Of a DNA stretch of 40,322 bases, positions 1 through 8,865 are shown piece by piece. Each line of letters opens with the position of its first letter. Position 1 is the first letter of the stretch. The stretch spans positions 1 to 40,322 of IMG/VR virus record IMGVR_UViG_3300023184_000260; one strand, 5' to 3'. Under the pieces are notes generated by a model, which saw only the letters and a program-made list of their open reading frames with translations, searched no databases and was not told where the DNA came from. The DNA is from a virus. A program made the translations under genes and the position numbers.

Positions 1-992
1 CCACAGTCTAACTCAAGGAGGTCTCCGTCTTCAAAGATAGCCCCGAGAAGGTCTCCGTCTGCCTCTCTGTAAGACTTCTTAACCTCGCCTCCTCCAGCCA
101 TTTTTAGAAATTTATTAACCCGAGCGATAGCCCAAGCATTACGAGAATTAGGTGCACCTCCGCTTATGGTCGGTCTGTAGCTAGTAGAAAAAGCTCCCGC
201 ACCCCTACGAAAGACTTTTTTCAAAGTTCCGAGAGAGGGAGCGTTGCGGTTGGGATGCCTTTTCTTGAAGTCGGCAATCTTGTTTCTTAGGGTTTCCTCT
301 ACTTGCTCCGATACTTCTATGCCTCCAGATTCGCTTCTAGTGGAAGCGGTTCCTTCGGGATTCTTGTCGGAGCCTTTGATTCTATCCTTCTTTGGAGCGG
401 GTGTTTGAGAAATAGTTCGGGCAAGTTCCTTTGAGTCGTCAGTTAGCGGCCCCCCAACAATCCACGCAGAACAAGTTCTTTTGCTTGCACACTTAAAATC
501 AAAAATTTCGCAGTATCCAAGATGTCCAGCTTCTACAACTTCTCCAGCGTCTTCACCTATACCCTTCTTAATACAATCGATAATCTTTTTCTTAACATTG
601 AAAGCGGAGCAATTACCACAGAGCATTTTCTTGGCTGAGGCTACATCCCCACCAAACTCTTTGGCTTTAGCCTTCCAATAGTCCTCGTTCGGCTCATTTG
701 GGTTCTGCGGCCCATATTGAGCAACGTCGATTGCTTTTTTTCTATTGGCTAAGTTGGTTTTAACGTCTTGGGTCGCTAGGGGGCAGGAATCTTTTTCTGT
801 TGGTTCCTCGAGTTGTTTAATGCTTTGTGGTATTTTTGTGCCAGTCATCTTCTCGTATTCGTCTACCCCGAACATCGCTATAGCGTCTTTAATCCGCTCC
901 TCCTCCGTCTTGTTGAGTTGCTCGATAAGCCCATCAATGTAGTCGTCATCCTGCTTTTTGTAAGCTTTATCGATTTCAGAAAGCTGTTGCAT
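1..992 (-). CDS. Cys-rich phage head-module protein (partial, runs off the window)
   Basis: Open from an ATG at 992 to the window edge with no stop, at least 330 residues. It begins MQQLSEIDKAYKKQ and has an acidic helical N-terminus. A Cys-rich segment follows at about residues 125-175, with CGNC, a later IDC, GYC, FKC and RTCSAW. Six cysteines in this layout suggest a metal- or iron-sulfur-binding site, but I cannot assign the metal. A later segment (FRRGAGAF...RP...NAWAIARVNKFL) resembles a module that recurs in phage head proteins of unknown function. The visible end carries a short DGDLL tandem repeat. The start overlaps the end of the ART/zeta gene by 17 bases, so the two are probably translated together. 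Its place after the portal suggests a structural or head-assembly role. That role is inference from position. Confidence 0.8.
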   Translation of the reverse strand, partial: MQQLSEIDKAYKKQDDDYIDGLIEQLNKTEEERIKDAIAMFGVDEYEKMTGTKIPQSIKQLEEPTEKDSCPLATQDVKTNLANRKKAIDVAQYGPQNPNEPNEDYWKAKAKEFGGDVASAKKMLCGNCSAFNVKKKIIDCIKKGIGEDAGEVVEAGHLGYCEIFDFKCASKRTCSAWIVGGPLTDDSKELARTISQTPAPKKDRIKGSDKNPEGTASTRSESGGIEVSEQVEETLRNKIADFKKRHPNRNAPSLGTLKKVFRRGAGAFSTSYRPTISGGAPNSRNAWAIARVNKFLKMAGGGEVKKSYREADGDLLGAIFEDGDLLELDC

Positions 993-3270
993 AAGTCTCC
1001 TTTACTCTTGGTGTTTGGCCTTTTCCCTTATCTGCGTTGCCGTCTATTTGATAGCCAATATCTGCAATCCCACCGTCCGTTAGCCTTCTCCAAGTGGCTG
1101 AGGCTTGTACTGCTGAACCCTTGATATAGCCATAAGGAACGTAGCGTCCGTTCGGTTTTGCAAATCTTTTACCCGCCCGAGTAAGTGCGTTCTTATCATT
1201 TACGTCAACGTGCACAATTCCAATTTTATAACCCCACGACTTAAGAAGGTTCGCCATTCCTTCAACCTTACCAGTATTTTTACCAGTAATATCGATAATC
1301 ATATTGTGACGAGCACCCATAGCCATAGGAAAGATTTGCTTCTCTGAGATGAATGAACTCTCTTCGTGAAAAGCTCCAGCGTTCCATCCTTCATATCCCT
1401 TAAGCTGTGCCTTGACTGCGTCGGGGTCAATGATTGTTACTTGCTTGCCTCCTAGAATCTTGTCTGCATAGGGTCTGCCCACGGTTGTTTTGCCCGAGGC
1501 TGGAGAACCCATAAGAATAACCGCAATAGGATTTTCGGATACCGCTTTTGGGTTTAGCTGAGATTCAATAATCTTCTTATTGTATTCTTTTGTTTCTTTC
1601 GTTGGATTTTGAAAGGTCTGCACGATGTCTGCTGATTGTTTGTACTTGCTTGGGTCTCTTAGACTCCAATGCGTTACAGAGGCTAATTTATTATTTTCAT
1701 CCTTAGCAACCTTTGCCTGCAATACTGCCATCTTCTTTAGGGTTTCAACTACTTTTGGGTCTCGATTTAATTTGTCTATAAGTCTTTGGGCTTGTCTTTC
1801 GTTTCTGGCTTCTTGTGCTTTTGTAGCCCTTCCTACCCCTCCGCCACCCGAACCGCTCCATCTGCCCCTCTCGTCCCTCTGCTGAGAGGGGTCGTAAAAC
1901 TCTATCGGAGTGTAGCCCCTGTAATAATGTAGCCTGCCCCTTTGGAGGGAGTGGTGAATACGAGTCGGGAATTTTGTTTCGTAGCTTCGGATATTTTCTT
2001 GGTAAGCTCGTTCTCCGTCTTCTCTGGTATCTCCACCGATAAACTCGCCAATACCTCTGACTGAAATTGCTGTTGCATTTAATGCTCCTAGTATATTGGA
2101 AACTTTAGTCAACAAGGACGCTCCTTGGTCAAGGATAGTTACGTTTGTCTTCTTTTCGTTTCCCACCAAAGTTCTAAATTTGATTCCATTTTCTGTCAAT
2201 ACCTTTCTAACTTCTCCCATTCCAAGCTGAGATGTAATTTTATGAAGAATGTCGTTTCCATTTTCTTTTTCTTCAAACGCTATGACTGCTTTTTGTTGTA
2301 GCTTTGAGCCTAGCTTAGATGCCGTATATTTAATCTGGTCGAAGTCCTCTCCCTTAACCTTCATAATAATGGAGTCTTCCGCACCATCTTCCCAATCTCC
2401 AACTCCACTCTCTATCTCTGCCGTCATCTTCTGCTTTTCGATTATGCTCTTAGCCATCTTCACAGCCTCAGCGTGTTTTGGACTATCTTTTTCCGCAACT
2501 GCCTGCGGAAAGGTCATATCTTCCCTAGTATTTGGAGATACCATAATCTCACCACTTCCAGTCCATCTACCGCTCGAATCCCTATCCTGCGATGGGTCGT
2601 AGAATGCAATCCTACTTTTTATAGGCTCCTGAATTAGAATAGGCACATAGATTAAACCCTCTTCACTCGCTAGGTTTTTTACTGCGAGGGGTTTTGGTTT
2701 GCTTCCGTTCTCGTAGATATATTTTCTAACACTATCAATATCAAATATCGACATAGTCTTTATGTTCCGAGGATGTACCGAGCCGTCTTTTACAAATATC
2801 TTAGAAACTGCGGCCATACCAGTCTTGCCCATCATTTGTGATTTCTTGCTTGGTATATTATCTGCCACGCTTTTGAACCCTTCGGCCAATATGCCGATGA
2901 TTCCTATAAGTTGTTTCCCCCCGATTTTGCTAGTTTTTCCACCACGCAACGCTCCGTATTCCATCGCCAAATCCATTGAGTCCGTAGAATATACTTTCCC
3001 GCCACCCCATACCCCTTCCTTGCTTGGTTTAATTCCCTGCTCTCGAATCGACTTTAATGCCTGAGCAGAGGTTCCGTGATAAAGCATCGTTGTCTTCTCA
3101 CCAGTTTCCTTGCTAGCCCTCTCTGGATTATCTTGTGCCCACTTGGGAGTAGTAGTCTGAGCATTCGAACCCGAACCTCCACCCGAACCAGTCCACCTCC
3201 CGCTAGAGTCACGATCTTGCGATGGGTCGTAGAAATTGATCTGCCTTGAATTATAGCAAAGCGAGATCAT
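976..3270 (-). CDS. Three-module protein: ADP-ribosyltransferase-like, unknown, and zeta/P-loop kinase modules, each after a shared tag
   Basis: 764 residues directly after the portal (5-base gap; AGAAGGA upstream of the ATG). The tag FYDPSQxRDxxGRWxGSG occurs at residues 13-30, 223-240 and 458-475. Module 1 (about 62-180) has LYHGTS followed by an I...G segment and VYST, like ADP-ribosyltransferase folds whose first motif is YHGT. Module 2 (about 245-440) is unrecognised; it contains a GDWEDGAEDS segment. Module 3 (about 480-764) has Walker A GSPASGKT at 588-595, IDPD near 614-617, HEESS and a later NMIIDITGKN, typical of zeta-toxin-type kinases, which phosphorylate UDP-N-acetyl sugars or related substrates. 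No toxin-antitoxin partner is visible. The position after the portal suggests a virion-associated or ejected cargo protein. That role and the possible processing at the tags are inference; the kinase assignment is firmer than the ART one. Confidence 0.88.
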   Translation of the reverse strand: MISLCYNSRQINFYDPSQDRDSSGRWTGSGGGSGSNAQTTTPKWAQDNPERASKETGEKTTMLYHGTSAQALKSIREQGIKPSKEGVWGGGKVYSTDSMDLAMEYGALRGGKTSKIGGKQLIGIIGILAEGFKSVADNIPSKKSQMMGKTGMAAVSKIFVKDGSVHPRNIKTMSIFDIDSVRKYIYENGSKPKPLAVKNLASEEGLIYVPILIQEPIKSRIAFYDPSQDRDSSGRWTGSGEIMVSPNTREDMTFPQAVAEKDSPKHAEAVKMAKSIIEKQKMTAEIESGVGDWEDGAEDSIIMKVKGEDFDQIKYTASKLGSKLQQKAVIAFEEKENGNDILHKITSQLGMGEVRKVLTENGIKFRTLVGNEKKTNVTILDQGASLLTKVSNILGALNATAISVRGIGEFIGGDTREDGERAYQENIRSYETKFPTRIHHSLQRGRLHYYRGYTPIEFYDPSQQRDERGRWSGSGGGGVGRATKAQEARNERQAQRLIDKLNRDPKVVETLKKMAVLQAKVAKDENNKLASVTHWSLRDPSKYKQSADIVQTFQNPTKETKEYNKKIIESQLNPKAVSENPIAVILMGSPASGKTTVGRPYADKILGGKQVTIIDPDAVKAQLKGYEGWNAGAFHEESSFISEKQIFPMAMGARHNMIIDITGKNTGKVEGMANLLKSWGYKIGIVHVDVNDKNALTRAGKRFAKPNGRYVPYGYIKGSAVQASATWRRLTDGGIADIGYQIDGNADKGKGQTPRVKETYATAF
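1846..1899 (-). repeat. Tag repeat 3 (FYDPSQQRDERGRWSGSG)
   Basis: Third, diverged copy, just before the zeta-kinase-like module. It keeps FYDPSQ, RD, GRW and the GSG end, and changes D to Q, SS to ER and T to S. Confidence 0.93.
2551..2604 (-). repeat. Tag repeat 2 (same 18-residue peptide)
   Basis: Second copy, between the ART-like module and the unknown middle module. The peptide matches copy 1 at all 18 positions. Only the stretch encoding FYDPS is also identical at DNA level. Confidence 0.95.
3181..3234 (-). repeat. Tag repeat 1 (encodes FYDPSQDRDSSGRWTGSG)
   Basis: First copy of an 18-codon repeat, at the N-terminus of the multi-module protein just before the ART-like module. The peptide is identical to copy 2, but 8 of the 18 codons differ synonymously between the two. 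Confidence 0.95.
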
Positions 3271-3275
3271 CTAAG

Positions 3276-5279
3276 TTATTTTCCTTCTCTGGCTTTGTTT
3301 AGTTGATCTACGACAACCTTTGATCTGGCGAACCCTGCGTCTCCACCCCATCCGTTCCAAGCTTGCCACCCCTTACCCTTCTCATCCCAACTGCTTCCCT
3401 GCTTATCGACTTCGTGACGAGTAAAGAAATTCTTCATACGCCTCCAGCTTCTAGGGGATAATCTCTTGGCATTGATTATGTCTCTTGCCCTAGCAACGCC
3501 AACTTGTGTCATTCCCCGCTGGCTAGCTGGTTTCGTCGCACGCACTCGTAGTGCTGACTTTGCGGCTTCAATCATTCCAGCGTTGGGAGATAAATCTATA
3601 TCACCAAGTGCCTGCATCTCGATAGCGTCCAAGATCATCTCAGCTTCTCTAGTCGTGATAGCCTTCGGTGTTCGCCTTGCTCTGGTTGGAACTTCCTCTT
3701 CGGTGTCTTCTTCTTTGTCGTCTACTTCCGATTCATCATTTGTGTTAGGCACGTCTGGCAATTTGGCCTCCGCCACGGAGGGCAATGGGGCTTGGGGCGG
3801 AGCTGTCGGCTCAGAGGGCTTAAAAGAGTCTGAAATACTTTCGATAGGGATTTCCATTTCTTGAGCAAGGTCGGTTGCAATGCGAACTTCCTTGGCTCTT
3901 TGTCTGATAGATTCCTCATAGTCTTCTCCTTTGCTTCCGTAAATTTCAGTCATTGTTCGGAGTCCAGCTTTGAACTCAGCGATGGCACTCTGTGAGTCAC
4001 GCCCTACGTCTATGGTTGGGTCGGCGGGATATATCCATTTGCCATTTCTATAGTTAGCACTTGGAGGGATTTCCCCTTTGCTCATTCCGTCTGCGAGCAC
4101 CAAGTTCTTAACCCTGTCAAAAAATCTATCTTCCATAATTGACTGCCAACGTTTGAAGGTTCGGGAAGCGAGGGACATTTCCAGCCTCACGGTTGGGCCG
4201 CCGAGCTTAGAAAGGTCGTAGCAAAAACCGAATGGGAGGTTGAATGCTAAGGCAATCAAGTGAACCATTAAGTCCACATAACCTTGGAAAGCCGATGAGG
4301 GGCGATTACTTTCGAACATTTTCATTTCGCTACCCGAGGGCAAGTAGTTGATCTGCGACTTCTGCATCGTCTCGAGATTCGTTAGGTTGCCGTATGCGTC
4401 TGTGTTGGCTTGGTTAAAATATGAGGATGGGTCGTCTGCTTGTCCGCTGGAGTTGGCGATGGTCATAATCCGCATCGCCGCGTTCTTGACTGCCATTTGC
4501 TCTGCGTCGAGCGTCTCCTGCAAGTCCTTACATTGATTAATGATTGATGCTAGATGGCTACGTCCACGCACTTCGTCGAGCCTCAAAGGGTCATAGATTA
4601 GAAGGAAAGACTGAGCGGGAACTATCTGCGGGTCGGTATAAGAGTTACCTTGTGTTCGACGATAAACTTTGTATCCAGTTGTCTTTCCGTTTGGGTCAAA
4701 GCAAACTCCCCCGATATATTCTTGGTTAGCTGTCGGCACATCTATGTTCCCACCAATACGATCTGCCTCTACGCTTTGTAGTGCTAAAGGGCTATTTGGG
4801 TCTGCGATTCCATTCGAGGTCTCTTGTCTGGTAATTACGAACCCAACATCTCCATCTCTAAGCACAGAGCGGAGGGCAAGGTGTGACAAGGCGTGGAAAT
4901 TGTGTCGTCCTAAGTAGTCAGCTTTCTTGCACCAGTTCTCCCAATACTTTTCGTAAGCGTCATCTATCTGGTTATTTCCAGTCCTACTAGAGTAGCGAAA
5001 CTGCCCGAGGGCATACTGACTGAACTTCAAAAGGATGCTACGAATGATTGAATTGTTGTCCTCTAGGTCACGTGCCGCACGTATCAACTGAATGCGTTCG
5101 AACGTTGAAGAGAATCCCTCTCCGCCACTTAGTATTCTGGATGGTGCACGATCTGTAAGGGTATACGCACCAGCAAATCTGTTGAACTCCACTAACTTAC
5201 ATTTGTCTGCTAAACGTTTGATTCCAAAGGCGGGATTTACCGAGGATACAATTTTCTCTATGAAGTTCAGGTTGGGCAT
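3276..5279 (-). CDS. Phage portal protein, lambda gpB family, with C-terminal extension
   Basis: About 667 residues. It forms the dodecameric portal ring at the capsid vertex through which DNA is packaged and ejected. The N-terminal two thirds match lambda-type portals: RILSGGEGF...RIQLIRAARDLEDNN, ALRSVLRDGDVGFV, VEADRIGG, and a late LPFGFCYDLSKLGGPTVRLEMSLASRTFKRWQ segment near residue 380. After an acidic, Pro-rich linker (about 500-540) comes a C-terminal domain ending RRMKNFFTRHEVDKQG...AWNGWGGDAG. This module occurs in phage head proteins but is not part of the basic portal. The ATG at 5279 is chosen; an in-frame TTG at 5285 is the alternative. Neither has a clear Shine-Dalgarno site. 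It sits between the gpW-like gene and the ART/zeta gene, matching the lambda order A-W-B. Confidence 0.92.
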   Translation of the reverse strand: MPNLNFIEKIVSSVNPAFGIKRLADKCKLVEFNRFAGAYTLTDRAPSRILSGGEGFSSTFERIQLIRAARDLEDNNSIIRSILLKFSQYALGQFRYSSRTGNNQIDDAYEKYWENWCKKADYLGRHNFHALSHLALRSVLRDGDVGFVITRQETSNGIADPNSPLALQSVEADRIGGNIDVPTANQEYIGGVCFDPNGKTTGYKVYRRTQGNSYTDPQIVPAQSFLLIYDPLRLDEVRGRSHLASIINQCKDLQETLDAEQMAVKNAAMRIMTIANSSGQADDPSSYFNQANTDAYGNLTNLETMQKSQINYLPSGSEMKMFESNRPSSAFQGYVDLMVHLIALAFNLPFGFCYDLSKLGGPTVRLEMSLASRTFKRWQSIMEDRFFDRVKNLVLADGMSKGEIPPSANYRNGKWIYPADPTIDVGRDSQSAIAEFKAGLRTMTEIYGSKGEDYEESIRQRAKEVRIATDLAQEMEIPIESISDSFKPSEPTAPPQAPLPSVAEAKLPDVPNTNDESEVDDKEEDTEEEVPTRARRTPKAITTREAEMILDAIEMQALGDIDLSPNAGMIEAAKSALRVRATKPASQRGMTQVGVARARDIINAKRLSPRSWRRMKNFFTRHEVDKQGSSWDEKGKGWQAWNGWGGDAGFARSKVVVDQLNKAREGK

Positions 5280-5313
5280 ATGCAAGGATTATACGTATAG
5301 TATTTTATATCAA

Positions 5314-5574
5314 CTAGAATCTTCCGCCCCGAGAATAATCAGCATAGACTCTAGTTATCCTAGTCCCTGCCCCTGCAAGTCGATTTAAGGCTGAGGTCGC
5401 CTCAAGAATGGTCATCTCAAGCTCGTTTAGGTTCGCCCTTGTAAGTTGCCTTCCTCCAATAGAATACGAAGAACCAGTTGTCAAAATTGCATTGACTGCG
5501 GACAACGCATTGTCCCGAATCGTGGTGATTTGGCCTGCGGTTAGCCCGAAAAATACGCCTTGAACGCTAGCCAT
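5314..5574 (-). CDS. gpW-like head-tail joining protein
   Basis: 86 residues, the usual size for lambda gpW-type proteins, which sit at the portal after packaging and help close the head for tail attachment. The sequence contains SYSIGGRQLTRANLNELEMTILEATSAL, the pattern of an N-terminal helix, a short hairpin around GGR and a second helix. It lies exactly where gpW is expected, between the large terminase (5-base gap) and the portal. Assignment rests on size, position and weak sequence similarity. Confidence 0.75.
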   Translation of the reverse strand: MASVQGVFFGLTAGQITTIRDNALSAVNAILTTGSSYSIGGRQLTRANLNELEMTILEATSALNRLAGAGTRITRVYADYSRGGRF

Positions 5575-5579
5575 ACCGA

Positions 5580-7403
5580 TTACGCTTCTGTCAACTCTTG
5601 CGATTTATATTCATCGCCAACTTGTTTCATTTCGGAAGAATCTTCATTTGGTACTGGCATACAACCAAGTAGCATAGCCCCTACTAGATTCATACACTCA
5701 CAGTCTCTTAAGTGATTGTCCTTGTGTATTCTATGCCAAACTAGTTTAGTACGCCCCGAGATGGGGTTGTACTTAGGCTTCTTGATTTCGCTATTGATAT
5801 GTTTGTGCCATTCTTCGGGAGTGTCTAAAGGGATAAGCCAAGAACCCATCCTCTTGTTCTTTAACGCTGTAAGGATGTCTTTGATGGTCGGGTTTGACCA
5901 ACGAATAACTGGACATCTCTTTTTGGATAGCCCTTCGGCTTGAGCTACCCTACCAGTTCCGCTTAAGGGGTCGCCCCATTGAAGGGCGGAATAGGGGCGA
6001 TTGATGCGGGAGGTCGGAGTTACGTGTGCGAAAAGGTGAGAGTCGGAGCCGAGCAAGCAAGTCCACCCAAACTTACAAGCTTGATAGTAAACGTCTCTGG
6101 TCTGATCTCCGCTGTCCACAAAAACCATTTTATCATCCACTTTCCAATCCAACTGCATAACCCTTAGTGCGTCCCACGTCTCCAGCCTTCCACACCACTC
6201 CAGCCTAGAGGTTCCGTCCAACTTCCAAGCCCGCACCACCACCCACATATGAAAGCCCTTGGCTTCTTGGATGTCCGCCGAGATTATTCGCCTGTCGGCT
6301 TCTGCCCATACCTCACCCATCCTATACCCGCTACCCTCAACTTTGTCTGTGCTTTCTTCGGGATTCTCTACCCAAGGTTGGGCGAGTACTGAATTGACGA
6401 AGTCCTGCAAGCCAACCAAGGATTTCTTGTCGTTCAGAAACTTCACAGCCAGTTTCCCGAAAGTCTCCCAAGGGGAATAGATTCCTGATAGGGAGTAGGA
6501 TTTTACATTTGGCTCAGGGTTTGGGTTTGCTGGTTTCCATTTGCCCAACCTAAGCATCTTTGTCTTCTGACCATCAGTTATCCTTCCCTTGCACTTAGGG
6601 CACTCGTAGTAAGCCGTAGCTCGCACTCTCTCGTTATCCCACGTGCCATCCTCCCCTTTAGCCTCTTTGTCCCATTTCACGTTCGGCCAAGTCAGAACTT
6701 GGAACTCGTTGCAATGAGGGCAAGGAACGTGATAGTACCTCTGGTCGCCTCTAAGGAATGCCTGCCATATGTACCCAAACTCTGTCGTTGGCGTGGAGGT
6801 TTGAATAGTTAGACTTAAGGGATACGTCCTTGTTCTGGCTTCGGCTAGCTGAATCGCCCCAGCTTCTCTAGATGATGCTTCGGCAAACTTATCAGTTTCA
6901 TCACAAATCAAAAGTCCTACACTACGTGATGCAAGATTTGCTGGTGAGTTACTGCCAAAAAACCAAAGTGACATACGATCAAAATGTTGTTCCATTATCT
7001 TGAACTTATCTGCGTTAGCTGGCTTGTGTTTTGCTAGAGCAGGGCAATCGCTTACCATAGGTTGCCAACGATATTCGGAAAAGCTTCTGGCGAGATTCTC
7101 GTTCGGCATAACCCACATTGCGGGAACTGGATTAACGTCGAGCCTATAGGCTAGTCCCGCTAGAATGGTTGTCGTCTTTGCGGTCTGTGCTCCCCAGCAA
7201 AGAACCATCGTGCGTGTATGGTCATCCTTGAAGTTTTCGAGAGGCTCCCGAACATATGGGGTAAGAAGAGTTGAGTACGCACCAGCAGAAGAGGATACCC
7301 TTTCCGAAAGATATAGATTAGCCTCTGCCCATTGCTGAACTGATAGTGCTTGGCGTGGACTCCAGATATTGTCCACAAACTGCTCTAGGTCTAATTCATT
7401 CAA
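5580..7403 (-). CDS. Terminase large subunit, GpA family
   Basis: 607 residues, normal for lambda gpA-type terminases. It is the ATPase motor and nuclease that packages DNA into the prohead. Walker A-like WGAQTAKTT is at about 70-78. Walker B LLICDET is at 164-170. A Cys pair in PCPHCNE and another in YECPKCKGR (about 225-275) suggest a zinc site. The C-terminal nuclease half begins near ADIQEAKGFHMWVV and contains VFVDSGDQTRDV. It overlaps the preceding gene by 8 bases. The small subunit is 2 kb upstream, separated by three genes, an unusual split of the terminase pair. Confidence 0.95.
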   Translation of the reverse strand: MNELDLEQFVDNIWSPRQALSVQQWAEANLYLSERVSSSAGAYSTLLTPYVREPLENFKDDHTRTMVLCWGAQTAKTTTILAGLAYRLDVNPVPAMWVMPNENLARSFSEYRWQPMVSDCPALAKHKPANADKFKIMEQHFDRMSLWFFGSNSPANLASRSVGLLICDETDKFAEASSREAGAIQLAEARTRTYPLSLTIQTSTPTTEFGYIWQAFLRGDQRYYHVPCPHCNEFQVLTWPNVKWDKEAKGEDGTWDNERVRATAYYECPKCKGRITDGQKTKMLRLGKWKPANPNPEPNVKSYSLSGIYSPWETFGKLAVKFLNDKKSLVGLQDFVNSVLAQPWVENPEESTDKVEGSGYRMGEVWAEADRRIISADIQEAKGFHMWVVVRAWKLDGTSRLEWCGRLETWDALRVMQLDWKVDDKMVFVDSGDQTRDVYYQACKFGWTCLLGSDSHLFAHVTPTSRINRPYSALQWGDPLSGTGRVAQAEGLSKKRCPVIRWSNPTIKDILTALKNKRMGSWLIPLDTPEEWHKHINSEIKKPKYNPISGRTKLVWHRIHKDNHLRDCECMNLVGAMLLGCMPVPNEDSSEMKQVGDEYKSQELTEA

Positions 7404-7956
7404 TATATTGTCCCTTGAGTGCCTCGCCCTCTGATATAACAGGAACTCCTTTCGGGTAAAGTATTTTCTCCTCGCTCGTCTTGCAAACTACTAACTTAGC
7501 AAACTTCAAATAGTCAAAAGCCCAATTTACTAAGGCATCTTCCATTGGCATATTATTGTAAACGATGTCCCTTGCTGGCTTTTGTTTCCAAAGATAAAGA
7601 ACTCCCTCCCGAGTTACCGAGTAAGACTCTGGAATAGGCGGAGCAATGCCCATCCACGCCCTCGAGCCGTAACTGCCAAGAAGTTGCACTAACTCAAAAT
7701 TTGCTTGCGGAGTGCTACCTCCTACAAGAACTGGAAAACCCTGCTTAGTGATAAACTTCTTATTAAGTAGCAAGGGGCAAGTATTTGGGGAAAAGAAAAA
7801 TATATGAGGATACAATCCATTCAAATAGCAATTTTTAGCTAAGATGTAGGTTGCGTCTGAATGTTTGCCGTTATGTTCTCCGCAACATACTACTGCAACC
7901 TTATCACGATCAGATATAGAGAGGAGTTCCGTCTCTAGTATTTCTTCTTTTAACAT
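7396..7956 (-). CDS. Unknown protein between TET/JBP dioxygenase and large terminase
   Basis: 186 residues, not recognised. It has a DKVAVVCCGEHNGKHSDATYILAKNCYLNGLYPHIFFFSP segment that reads like an alpha/beta fold with an early beta strand, and a second half with VLVGGSTPQANFELVQLLGSYGSRAWMGIAPP. It starts 47 bases inside the dioxygenase gene, and AAGAAAGAG lies about 10 bases upstream of the ATG, similar to the A-rich leaders of other genes here. Tight coupling to both neighbours suggests it works with the dioxygenase or terminase. A base-modifying enzyme acting after oxidation is possible but only guessed from context. Confidence 0.75.
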   Translation of the reverse strand: MLKEEILETELLSISDRDKVAVVCCGEHNGKHSDATYILAKNCYLNGLYPHIFFFSPNTCPLLLNKKFITKQGFPVLVGGSTPQANFELVQLLGSYGSRAWMGIAPPIPESYSVTREGVLYLWKQKPARDIVYNNMPMEDALVNWAFDYLKFAKLVVCKTSEEKILYPKGVPVISEGEALKGQYIE

Positions 7957-8842
7957 CGTCTAACTCTTTCTTTAGGGTTCCGCACTTGTACATATTCTCT
8001 CTATAATAGAATACGCAACTTATTCTTTCGTGGGGAACTCCGATTTTAGGAACAAGAGGGGTATTTCCGTGCCATTCGTGGACATCGCATAAAATTAAAT
8101 CTCCAGTCCGCATATTTACCGCAGTCCTATATTTCGGGAATACTAGATTGCAACCTTTGTAGCCTCCAGCGGAGAACGCAGTCATACACCCAAACCCTTC
8201 GGCAAGGTCTCCAGCGTCCTTATGTACCGCAGTCTGCCAGTTTTTGTTTACTGTTATGGTCGTGAATACACTATTTGGAATTACCCAATCTTTAATTGTT
8301 TTGTCGCATCTTGCTTTTTGAGCTTTATATCGTTCTGGAACTAGCTCTTTGAAGGATTTGCTGATAAATTGAATAAGGGGCAGGGCTAACGCAAACTTTT
8401 CTGGATTTTCGTTAGTCCACCTAGTTGTACGGCAATACGGCATTCTCGAAGTTTTATCGGTAAAACCTATCAAACCACTTAGAATTGGCTTAGGTCTCTC
8501 CCAAACATTGCTTAGTGTTCCATCTTTCTTAACTCGATATCCACCCTTTGTTTGATTCCCTGCTACGACAAAATTACTTTTCACATCTTTCTTAATGTTT
8601 CCGCCCGCAGTTCCACGATTATAGGTTTTTGTCGCTCCAGTTCTAAGAGATGGGTAGGCTTGCTTGCAAATTGACAGAGGAATGATTCCCTTTCGGAACT
8701 TAAGCAGAAGCTCTCCATTGGGTTTATAGACATCAGTATCCTCGTCTATGATATGATCGTAGCAGTTTTCGTGAAGGTGAGTCCCTGCTAGGCAGTCCAC
8801 CTCCTCATCTGCTAGGCATTGCGTAATATGCACGATATCCAT
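7910..8842 (-). CDS. TET/JBP-family Fe(II)/2-oxoglutarate DNA dioxygenase
   Basis: 310 residues. The family hydroxylates thymine or 5-methylcytosine in DNA using Fe(II) and 2-oxoglutarate. Iron ligands are visible as HKD (H207, D209) in TVNKNWQTAVHKDAGD and H258 in DVHEWHGNTP. The 2-oxoglutarate-binding Arg is probably R273 in HERISCVFYYREN. The order and spacing, and the GFGCMTAFSAGGYKGCNLVFPKYR and MRTGDLILCDVH segments, resemble kinetoplastid JBP thymidine hydroxylases more than general dioxygenases, so 5-hydroxymethyluracil is the likeliest product. Substrate is inference. The gene is placed among terminase genes, next to a ParB-like gene, which hints that oxidation is tied to DNA being packaged. 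Confidence 0.88.
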   Translation of the reverse strand: MDIVHITQCLADEEVDCLAGTHLHENCYDHIIDEDTDVYKPNGELLLKFRKGIIPLSICKQAYPSLRTGATKTYNRGTAGGNIKKDVKSNFVVAGNQTKGGYRVKKDGTLSNVWERPKPILSGLIGFTDKTSRMPYCRTTRWTNENPEKFALALPLIQFISKSFKELVPERYKAQKARCDKTIKDWVIPNSVFTTITVNKNWQTAVHKDAGDLAEGFGCMTAFSAGGYKGCNLVFPKYRTAVNMRTGDLILCDVHEWHGNTPLVPKIGVPHERISCVFYYRENMYKCGTLKKELDDVKRRNTRDGTPLYI

Positions 8843-8865
8843 ACTACCAAGTAAAATGTCAAAGA

